Below, piece after piece: positions 27,101-39,100 of a stretch of DNA of 64,000 nucleotides (position 1 is its first letter; every line of letters begins with the position of its first letter). The stretch is taken from positions 128,501 through 192,500 of the forward strand of contig JAYKKM010000051.1 of the NCBI GenBank assembly GCA_035772405.1. The letters are read 5' to 3'. The notes beneath the pieces are model-generated. The model was not told the origin of the DNA. It did not search any database and worked only from the letters and a program-made list of their open reading frames with translations. This stretch comes from Chrysogorgia sp. JL179-B06 (lineage: Eukaryota; Cnidaria; Anthozoa; Scleralcyonacea; Chrysogorgiidae). The translations under genes were made by a program, and so were the position numbers.

Positions 27101-30100
27101 TTGTTAAGGCTATGACGTCATAAGCTCTCCTCGTCTGATTATGATTGAGATTATGTAAAAAATTAGCAGAATTTTTCAGTAAATACGTACCTAAAATGAA
27201 CAGGTTTTGCGATTGGCTATATGGAACAAAAGTGGTTAGGTTAGGACATTGGTTTATTTGTGGTTGATTCTATTGTTTTATTGTTTTAATCAACCAATCA
27301 CAAAACTTTATTTTTTCCATCGTAGAACCACTTTAACAAGGATGTATTATTGATGGTCATGTTAACATCGCATTCGATAATTCAGCGCTCTTGCTTACTC
27401 AGCCCCTTAAACATACGGGTTTTTAACTCTTTCCTGTCCGACTGAAAACATTGCAAAATTGAACCACCTCTTTGTTCTATTGATATCTCTGGAAATAACC
27501 AGCTATACATTTTCATAAACCAATGCTTTTAAATTTTACGAACAAGATACATTATGTTGATATAAATTAGCATTAATTATCATAAATTAGGCTGAAAACC
27601 TTTCTTTTAAGAAATATCCTGCACTGACTCACCAACGTTTCAGCCAGCCTCCACTGTGTAGGATATCCATGGCGATCAATTCTCACGTAACCCTGGGGAC
27701 GATTCGGAAATAGAATTGTTAATAGTTTATGTTGTGGTTAGGTGGACTGCTTCCATCTTTTTCCTGCCAATGGTTTGCTGTAATACGAAGCATGCTCTAC
27801 CAGTTAGAGTAACAATCACGATTATTCATCGACTAATTGTTGTTTCAATATTTTCTCCTGTTCAATATTGTATAGTACCAACCAAGATATTGATGAATAC
27901 GACGATATTGATGCATGTAACTCAGATCATGTGTAAGCTCTATCTATATCTCTTATCGCTAATACTTCATATGTATTACATTGTTTTAACAACTGCTGCA
28001 TGAGATAGAAATCTATTTAATTCATCGTGGTTTTTTGTATACTATAACTTTCTTCACCTCACATCACCTCTACACATCACCTTTCTTCACATCACCTTTC
28101 CTCACCTCAATGCCTTTCTTCACCTCATATATCACCTTCCGTCACATCACTTTTATCCACCTCACACCAGCTATCGTCACATCATCTTTCTTCACCTCAC
28201 CTTTCTTCGCCTCACTTCACCTTTCTTCACCTCACATCACCTTTCTTCACCTCGGATCACCTTTTTCACCTCACATCACCTTTCTTCACCTTTCTTCACC
28301 TAAAATCACCTTTCTTCACCTCACATCACCTTTCTTCACCAGTTCACCTCACATCACCTTTCTGCACCAGTTCACCTCACATCACCTTTCTTCACCAGTT
28401 CACCTCACATCACCTTTCTTCACCCGACATCACCTTTCTTCACATCACATTTCTTCACCTCACATCACCTTTCTTCACCTCACATCACCTTTCTTCACCT
28501 CACATCACCTTTCTTTGCATCACCTTTCTTCACCTCACATCACCTTTCTTCACCTCACATCACCTTTCTCCACCTCACATCACCTTTCTTCACATCACAT
28601 CACCTTTCTTCACATCACATTTCTTCACCTCGCATCACCTTTCTTCACATCACCTTTCTTCACCTCACTTCACCTCACTTCACCTTTCTTCACCTCACAT
28701 CACCTTTCTTCACATCACATCACCTTTCTTCACATCACATTTCTTCACCTCGCATCACCTTTCTTCACCTCACAGCACCTTTCTTCACCTCACATCACCT
28801 TTCTTCGCATCACATTTCTTCACCTCACATCACCTATCTTCACATCACCTTTCTTCACATCACCTTTCTTCACCTCACATCACCTTTCTTCACCTCACTT
28901 CACCTCACTTCACGTTTCTTCACCTCACATTACGTTTCTTCACCTCACATCACGTTTCTTCAGCTCACATCACGTTTCTTCACCTCACATCACGTTTCTT
29001 CACATCACGTTTCTTCAGCTCACGTCACGTTTCTTCACCTCACATTTCTTCACTTCACATTTCTTCACCTCACATTTCTTCACTTCACATTTCTTCACCT
29101 CACTTCACATTTCTTCACCTCACATTTCTTCACCTCACTTCGCAGCTTTCTTCACCTCACTTCACCTTTCTTCACTTCACTTCACCTTTCTTCACTTCAT
29201 GTCACCTTTGTTCACCTTACCCTTCTTCACATCACCTATCTTTACATCATCTTCCTATTCTCATAATTCTATCTTCCAGTTCTTTCCTGTGTAATGTTTG
29301 ATAATTTTCTGAGTGGGCGTTTTTTTATAATAATTATAATTTGGTGTTTTCACTCGATATTCTTAGGTGGAAACGTCAGGATGTTTACTCGCAGGAAACG
29401 GGAATGTAAGCTTGGTGTACATTTAATCATGATACGTTTCTCCCAGACTTACTGGAAGAACTTTCCATAACTTAACCCTTATTACTGTGTCTCCTTACTC
29501 GCCTGGTATGATTTGTTTTTTAGTACATTGAGCAAAGATATTTCAGGAAACGTTGGTGGTTTGAGTGGCTTCACTCTGTATGCATTTCGAGTCGAAGCCT
29601 TCGTTATTGCAAGCACTGGTGTCAAGAGTGCCATCGCGTATTTCAGAACTGAGGAAACAAGTGAGAATCATTCTTTCAGCCTAAACCCTTTCTGTACTAG
29701 AAATACGTTTCAGCAATAACCCCTCGCCCGCAGACAAAATTCTTATATTAATTATTTTTAAAGAATATAATATATGTTTCTGGCCCCTCGACGCATGCCC
29801 TGTATTTGTAGATCAAAAATCGCAAAAGGCCGTTTCGTCGTAGATTTTGAACGTTGTGTCGGTCAATATTTAACCGATTTTAATTCTAAAAACAGATTTG
29901 GAATTATCGAGTCTAACTACATAACATACGTGCCTATCATGTTACGCAAACGTACGTGCATACCCTTCGTATATAAAAACCTGTTCATGTACTTAGAAAT
30001 TAATCGACAATTAGAATGGTCTCCAGTACCCCTCCGTCGCACGCCCTGTATTTGTAGATCTCAAATGGTAAAAGGCCGCTTCGTTGTAGAATTTTGAATG

Positions 30101-33100
30101 TTATCTCGTCAATATTTAATAAATTTCAATTCTGAAAACAAATTTGGATTTACCGAGTCTAAGTACATAATATACGTGCCTACTATATTACGAAAACGTG
30201 CATACCCTTCGTAAAAACTTGTTCATGTACTTAGGGTTAGAAATTAATCGACCATGTTTGAACTTACCTCGCGAGTAATTATATTACGAGCTCGAGTTTT
30301 CTATTAGGCGATAGTTAACACACTTTAATGTGTTATGCTACACACCTTGGTGTGTTATGCTACACACCTTAATTGTGTGTTTATAATAAGCTGCACGTAT
30401 ATAGTGAATATGGTATGCTTGGTGATTTGATTTGTAAACTTTTAACGCGTTCTTATCTTATTTCTAGTAACCTCACCACCTCTTGCTGTCCAAGTACATT
30501 TTCTCTCTCTCGATTCCCTTCAAGTCGGTTGGAAAAAACCTTTTTACCAAAATGGTATCATCACTCATTACATATTGCGGTACAAAGAAATTGATTCGTC
30601 CTATCGCTGGAAAAGAGATATTGATTGGTGCAAGAATCAGGATTCATCTGTTATAGGTAGTAACAAAAATAAGGAAACGGACGGTGGTACGTTCTATACT
30701 ATACTTTATCAATAATTAAGAAATAGAAAACATTTTCCGTGTTTCCATAGAGTTATAGAAACACGAGTGGAAGTTTGGGAGAACGAGAAATGGCAGTGGG
30801 AACACGAGCCCGCCTGCGGAACACAAACTATGGCTCCATAACAGTAACATTAGCGCGTGGCGGCCATATTGGAGTTTTGAGAAATGGCGGACAAAATTTG
30901 GGCGACTTTGGAGGTTAAATTTCTTGTGATAGAATGTTTGTTGTTTGTTTTTTTGCCAGGAAACGTAATGTGATATTTCGTCGCATCCCAGACCTCTTTC
31001 GACTTTTTTCGTCTCAGTTTTTTTCTTGCAAATAGCAATGTTTAATAAAGTTAGATATCTCTGAAACGAATGTACGTAATCAAAAGCTGTAAAATAAGCT
31101 GTTATCAGCTGTTTTGGCCTCTCTCTATACAAAAATATGAAAACTGTTGAAGGTTTACATGCACTTTAAGTAAACAAGCTAAAGAAATTAATAGAATGGT
31201 TAAAAATAAGCGTGTAAACTTCAAGCAATGTCACTTCGCGAGAAAAACAACCAAAATCAATCATACAGTACATGAATCACGTATGATTATTAACATGTGG
31301 ACCATTATGATACATGGAAGAGAAAGAGTTCTAAATTTATCCTTTCCTTTTATCAGGTGAAACAGATGAGAAGTCTTGCGCTGTGAATGTTACTTGTGAT
31401 TGTGAGAATGGCAAAGGCCGTCGAAGGGAGTTTGGCCCGGAGAAGAAAGAAGCCTTGTTTGCAAAGGATTTTCAAGATACGATTGACAATACAGTGTTTA
31501 CAAAGATCGATAGCGACAATAATGATGGCAAGACAACAACTCTGCCGAGAACTGTTCCCACCTCAGCGTCTCCAGCCAATACAATTGCGACTTCGATTGT
31601 AGACTGTGCGAACGATAGCAAGGTAAGGTAACGTTATTGGTAATCAATGCGGGGTTGTACTAATATATACGCTTTCTTTTATTCACTTACATTTCATGCA
31701 CATGTCTTATCCTACTCTATCAGTTTTGTTTTGTTACTTTCCACAAAAATGCCTTTTGTGACATCACATCTGATAACTTTAACAGCAAAAAAGTCCTTGA
31801 AGATGAAATTTTCGGCTGATAAGATATATGATTTTGCTAAGGAAGATCCAAATATTAGGAATATGTAAAATCCTCAAACGTGAGGTGGGCACTTTACGCC
31901 TGCGTGTGCCCACACGTGGCATGCATTGGTGCATGTGAACCACGCGATTGGATTTTCAAACGCGATTAACAGACCTCTGTTAAGGGGCAGCCTACCTTAA
32001 AAATATTTTTTTTTGGAAAAATTCAAATCAGGCTGTAAGTGTTTGTTAAACATTAAGGAATATAATCCACTATAGTTATATTCCCCTTTTTCCAATGGTT
32101 TCGGATGTCGTTTGGCGCTTCTAACTTCCGAGCTTTATAGAAATGTACCCATAACCTACATATTTTTAGAATCTGTGATTAGCCCTCTGTGCAATGAACC
32201 TCTGATTTTCTTTATTTATTATGATCTGAAACATTGTATTGTGACATTTCTTTTGGAGCTCGTAATTCAGATTGATATTTAACGTATTTAAATAAGCTTA
32301 CCATAATTGTTTTAGGTTAATTTCAATAAGCTATCATCCCTGCTAAAAGGGTGGTGTCACTTGAATCCCTTGATAAATTATTAAGCTTGGCATTTCTGCC
32401 AAGGAACCTGGCACCATTCAGGCCATAATCGTTGTACATTAAACAGTTGGCATTTTTTATCTCAATATTATTATAGAGCATTTTCTGCAATTTAATTTGA
32501 TATATAGGTGTTTAATAATAATTGATCTTTATTAAATTCAAAAAAACACACGTTTTTGGTTACAAAGGATAAAAATAGTACATATATATTATATAATTAA
32601 AAAGACATCTATTAATAAAACACTGTTTTAAAGCGTTCAGTTCTAATAAGTGAAAGGGTACGACCACGGTTTCTTAGCAATCTAGTTCTTTTAGGGGGTA
32701 ACAGATCTGCTAATGGATTGTCACATCAAGTAATTCAAATAACCAAATTCTTTTATCTGCTTTTTATAAAAGATCAGTGACTGGTGTCACTTAAATAAAG
32801 AGCGACATAATTAAGCTATGGAATAAATAATGCAGATTGTTTAAAGAATAACCATATTTCTTACACACACGTAATATGTGCATGCGCTTACCAGCTTTGC
32901 TTAAAAGACTACTAAACTGTAAATCAAGTTTGTAGGGTTGCTGTGAAAATGAACTCCCAATAATTTGTTGGCTTATGCTTGGACTATGATCTTATGTTTA
33001 TACTTATGACAATCCTTATGTCACAGGCTTGACTTCATTCCTTTGTTTTGCCTTTTTTTTTGTCCTTATGATTATGACGATAGGCTTGACTTCATTCCTT

Positions 33101-36100
33101 TGTTTTGCCTTTTGTTTTGTCCTTATTCTTACGACGATCCTTGTGTCGTAGGCTTGACTTCATTCCTTTGTTTTGCCTTTTGTTTTGTCCTTATGACGAT
33201 CTTTATGTCATAGGCTTGACTTCATTCCTTTGTTTTGCCTTTTGTTTTGTCCTTATTCTTACGACGATCCTTGTGTCGTAGGCTTGACTTCATTCCTTTG
33301 TTTTGCCTTTTGTTTTGTCCTTATGACGATCCTTATGTCATAGGCTTGACTTCATTCCTTTGTTTTGTCTTTTGTTTTGTCCTTATGATTATGACGATCC
33401 TTATGTCGCAGGCTTGACTTCATTCCTTTGTTTTGTCTTTTGTTTTGTCCTTATTCTTACGACGATCCTTGTGTCGTAGGCTTGACTTCATTCCTTTGTT
33501 TTGCCTTTTGTTTTGTCCTTATGACGATCCTTATGTCGTAGGCTTGACTTCATTCCTTTGTTTTGCCTTTTGTTTTGTCCTTATGACGATCCTTATGTCA
33601 TAGGCTTGACTTCATTCCTTTGTTTTGCCTTTTGTTTTGTCCTTATGATTATGAAGATCCTTATATCGTAGGCTTGACTTCTTTCCTTTGTTTTGCCTTT
33701 TGTTTTGTCCTTATGATTATGACGATCCTTATGTCGTAGGCTTGACTTCATTCCTTTGTTTTGTCTTTTGTTTTGTCCTTATGACGATCCTTATGTCATA
33801 GGCTTGACTTCATTCCTTTGTTTTGCCTTTTGTTTTGTCCTTATGACGATCCTTATGTCATAGGCTTGACTTCATTCCTTTGTTTTGCCTTTTGTTTTGT
33901 CCTTATGATTATGAAGATCCTTATGTCGTAGGCTTGACTTCATTCCTTTGTTTTGCCTTTTGTTTTGTCCTTATGACGATCCTTATGTCATAGGCTTGAC
34001 TTCATTCCTTTGTTTTGTCTTTTGTTTTGTCCTTATGACGATCCTTATGTCATAGGCTTGACTTCATTCCTTTGTTTTGCCTTTTGTTTTGTCCTTATGA
34101 TTATGAAGATCCTTATGTCGTAGGCTTGACTTCATTCCTTTGTTTTGCCTTTTGTTTTGTCCTTATGACGATCCTTATGTCATAGGCTTGACTTCATTCC
34201 TTTGTTTTGTCTTTTGTTTTGTCCTTATGACGATCCTTATGTCATAGGCTTGACTTCATTCCTTTGTTTTGCCTTTTGTTTTGTCCTTATGATTATGAAG
34301 ATCCTTATGTCGTAGGCTTGACTTCATTCCTTTGTTTTGCCTTTTGTTTTGTCCTTATGACGATCCTTATGTCATAGGCTTGACTTCATTCCTTTGTTTT
34401 GCCTTTTGTTTTGTCCTTATGATTATGACGATCCTTATGTCGTAGGCTTGACTTCATTCCTTTGTTTTGCCTTTTGTTTTGTCCTTATGACGATCCTTAT
34501 GTCATAGGCTTGACTTCATTCCTTTGTTTTGTCTTTTGTTTTGTCCTTATGATTATGACGATCCTTATGTCATAGGGTTGACTTCATTCCTTTGTTTTGT
34601 CTTTTGTTTTGTCCTTATGATTATGACGATCCTTATGTCATAGGCTTGACTTCACTCCTTTGTTTTGCCTTTTGTTTTGTCCTTATGATTATGACGATCC
34701 TTATGTCATAGGCTTGACTTCATTCCTTTGTTTTGCCTTTTGTTCTGTCCTGATGATGATCCTTATGTCACAGGCTTGACTTCATTCCTTTGTTTTGTCT
34801 TTTGTTTTGTCCTTATGATTATGACGATCCTTATGTCACAGGCTTGACTTCATTCCTTTGTTTTGCCTTTTGTTTTGTCCTTATGATTATGACGATCCTT
34901 ATGTCGTAGGCTTGACTTCATTCCTTTGTTTTGCCTTTTGTTTTGTCCTTATGACGATCCTTATGTCATAGGCTTGACTTCATTCCTTTGTTTTGTCTTT
35001 TGTTTTGTCCTTATGACGATCCTTATGTCATAGGCTTGACTTCACTCCTTTGTTTTGCCTTTTGTTTTGTCCTTATGATTATGACGATAGGCTTGACTTC
35101 ATTCCTTTGTTTTGCCTTTTGTTTTGTCCTTATTCTTACGACGATCCTTGTGTCGTAGGCTTGACTTCATTCCTTTGTTTTGCCTTTTGTTTTGTCCTTA
35201 TGACGATCTTTATGTCATAGGCTTGACTTCATTCCTTTGTTTTGCCTTTTGTTTTGTCCTTATTCTTACGACGATCCTTGTGTCGTAGGCTTGACTTCAT
35301 TCCTTTGTTTTGCCTTTTGTTTTGTCCTTATGACGATCCTTATGTCATAGGCTTGACTTCATTCCTTTGTTTTGTCTTTTGTTTTGTCCTTATGATTATG
35401 ACGATCCTTATGTCGCAGGCTTGACTTCATTCCTTTGTTTTGTCTTTTGTTTTGTCCTTATTCTTACGACGATCCTTGTGTCGTAGGCTTGACTTCATTC
35501 CTTTGTTTTGATTTTGTTTTGTCCTTATGACGATCCTTATGTCGTAGGCTTGACTTCATTCCTTTGTTTTGCCTTTTGTTTTGTCCTTATGACGATCCTT
35601 ATGTCATAGGCTTGACTTCATTCCTTTGTTTTGCCTTTTGTTTTGTCCTTATGATTATGAAGATCCTTATATCGTAGGCTTGACTTCTTTCCTTTGTTTT
35701 GCCTTTTGTTTTGTCCTTATGATTATGACGATCCTTATGTCGTAGGCTTGACTTCATTCCTTTGTTTTGTCTTTTGTTTTGTCCTTATGACGATCCTTAT
35801 GTCATAGGCTTGACTTCATTCCTTTGTTTTGCCTTTTGTTTTGTCCTTATGACGATCCTTATGTCATAGGCTTGACTTCATTCCTTTGTTTTGCCTTTTG
35901 TTTTGTCCTTATGATTATGAAGATCCTTATGTCGTAGGCTTGACTTCATTCCTTTGTTTTGCCTTTTGTTTTGTCCTTATGACGATCCTTATGTCATAGG
36001 CTTGACTTCATTCCTTTGTTTTGTCTTTTGTTTTGTCCTTATGACGATCCTTATGTCATAGGCTTGACTTCATTCCTTTGTTTTGCCTTTTGTTTTGTCC

Positions 36101-39100
36101 TTATGATTATGAAGATCCTTATGTCGTAGGCTTGACTTCATTCCTTTGTTTTGCCTTTTGTTTTGTCCTTATGACGATCCTTATGTCATAGGCTTGACTT
36201 CATTCCTTTGTTTTGTCTTTTGTTTTGTCCTTATGACGATCCTTATGTCATAGGCTTGACTTCATTCCTTTGTTTTGCCTTTTGTTTTGTCCTTATGATT
36301 ATGAAGATCCTTATGTCGTAGGCTTGACTTCATTCCTTTGTTTTGCCTTTTGTTTTGTCCTTATGACGATCCTTATGTCATAGGCTTGACTTCATTCCTT
36401 TGTTTTGCCTTTTGTTTTGTCCTTATGATTATGACGATCCTTATGTCGTAGGCTTGACTTCATTCCTTTGTTTTGCCTTTTGTTTTGTCCTTATGACGAT
36501 CCTTATGTCATAGGCTTGACTTCATTCCTTTGTTTTGTCTTTTGTTTTGTCCTTATGATTATGACGATCCTTATGTCATAGGCTTGACTTCATTCCTTTG
36601 TTTTGTCTTTTGTTTTGTCCTTATGATTATGACGATCCTTATGTCATAGGCTTGACTTCACTCCTTTGTTTTGCCTTTTGTTTTGTCCTTATGATTATGA
36701 CGATCCTTATGTCATAGGCTTGACTTCATTCCTTTGTTTTGCCTTTTGTTCTGTCCTGATGATGATCCTTATGTCACAGGCTTGACTTCATTCCTTTGTT
36801 TTGTCTTTTGTTTTGTCCTTATGATTATGACGATCCTTATGTCACAGGCTTGACTTCATTCCTTTGTTTTGCCTTTTGTTTTGTCCTTATGATTATGACG
36901 ATCCTTATGTCGTAGGCTTGACTTCATTCCTTTGTTTTGCCTTTTGTTTTGTCCTTATGACGATCCTTATGTCATAGGCTTGACTTCATTCCTTTGTTTT
37001 GTCTTTTGTTTTGTCCTTATGACGATCCTTATGTCATAGGCTTGACTTCACTCCTTTGTTTTGCCTTTTGTTTTGTCCTTATGATTATGACGATCCTTAT
37101 GTCATAGGCTTGACTTCATTCCTTTGTTTTGCCTTTTGTTCTGTCCTGATGATGATCCTTATGTCACAGGCTTGACTTCATTCCTTTGTTTTGTCTTTTG
37201 TTTTGTCCTTATGATTATGACGATCTTTATGTCGTAGGCTTGACTTCATTCCTTTGTTTTGCCTTTTGTTTTGTCCTTATGATTATGCTCACGTGTGAAC
37301 CAGACTTAAGTTGAGCCACGAACCTCCCGCTAACTCGAAGCAATTTTCGTTTCCCTTCAGTCATTTTCTATATAATTTTACCCTCGAACCACGTTTGTCA
37401 AGACGTGACAAGTAAAAAAATACAGTACTGTAGTCCAAAAAATTGAATTTATTTTGAAGCAGCCGTGTATTCTCTCTTTTGCATTACAAAAGATGTGTTA
37501 GTCCAGTTCAGATATCGCTAGTATCTTCATCAATCTTTGCCACTTAACTCCTTAAAATGACACTGTATTAATAATAGCACTGTATGAATAGAAATATTAA
37601 AATGACACTATGAATAGAAATACACAAGAAACACAGTTTTTTCCTTATTTCCGGTCATTTGTTCCCAACTCCCGATAACTCAACCTTTTTCTATTTCCCT
37701 TGAAGGTTCGAGTTATCGGGAGTGACTGTATATCCAGTATTTACAGAGATTTTATGCTCAATAATGATTTTAAACACATGTCAACTTACATATCCAATCT
37801 CGTCCAGAAAAACGAACATTCCTGCCAATAACATGCACGTCATACAGTAGCTATACATTCCGCTCTGGCATCTTTGTATATCTGTTTTATTGTAATTGTT
37901 TGCATGTGTCATGTGTATGTAACGTCGCACTAACCTAATTCTTTAGCATTATGTTGTTTCGTTTCAAATAATAACAAAGTGTCGTGCAAGCATATTCAGA
38001 TCCTGTTTTTTGAAAAAAATCGTCAAGCATTTCAGCGATCGTTTTCTCAGGATGTTGTTGCAGTAATTCCTTAACTCTTTCGTGTCCGGCTGAAAAACAT
38101 CCAAAATTGAACGACCTCATTGTGCTATTGGTATCTCTGGAAATAACCATAACTGTTGCGAAAGCTATATATTGTCTGAAAGCCCAATAAACCCGCTGTT
38201 ACCAATGCTTTAAAATTTCCCGAACAAGACAAATTATAGTAATATAAATTGATTTCCCATTAATTATCATAAATTAGGTTAAAAAACTTTCAATTTTCTA
38301 GCAAATTCCATCTTGCACGCCCGCGTAGCATCATGAAAATTCAAAATGCCACCAATCGCAGAGTTGTTAATGAAATCAAATCAAACATGGCGTGAGAGTG
38401 GATCTCGTGTGCCAGGCGCTTGTCGAGTTTCAATTTTTAATCTTGCGTCACCGTGTGCCGTGACTTCAGTCTTGTACGACCCATTTTGACTGGGCCGGAC
38501 AGGGAAAGATTTAATTACTAGTCCCTCGTGTGTGTGCATTGTAATGCAAACTTATGGCTTACCGAAATTAAACGTTCTAACATTCGAATTTTGCGCTATG
38601 GTTGAAAAGCTACCGTATACCTAAATAACGAATAAATAATAAATAAATAAATAAGTACTACATGGCAGAGTTGTAGACTCGAGTCATATAGGACTTGGAC
38701 CCGAGTCGTACTCGAGTCACTATTTTTCTGACTTGACTTGAACTCGAACATAATGACTTGTGACTTGAGTTGGACTTGGAAAAAATGACTTGTTACCAAT
38801 ACAAATCAAAATAAAGTTCTCCTAGTCCTATATTTCTATGGTATTGACTAGTGTTGACAAACGTATGCACTTCGGGGAATTCATCGCGGCTTCCTCGCTG
38901 GGCCCTGTGTATGAGACTTGTGAACTATCGTCCCCTTTTACGCGGCCTCTGCGGAATGTTAACAAAGATGACGGCAACTGGGAGCAGTAGGACAACATCG
39001 AATCCGTCAATACAGCTAAAGGAAAATTTCGAGTGTTGGAATATATACATTTATACATATATTCCAACACTCGAAATTTGCCGTCACCATAAATCCTTAG

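Noticed and set aside
28035..29294. A 419-codon Ser/Thr/His/Phe-rich open frame
   Set aside because: Low-complexity translation of a CT/CA-rich tandem array within intron 7; no splice or domain support.
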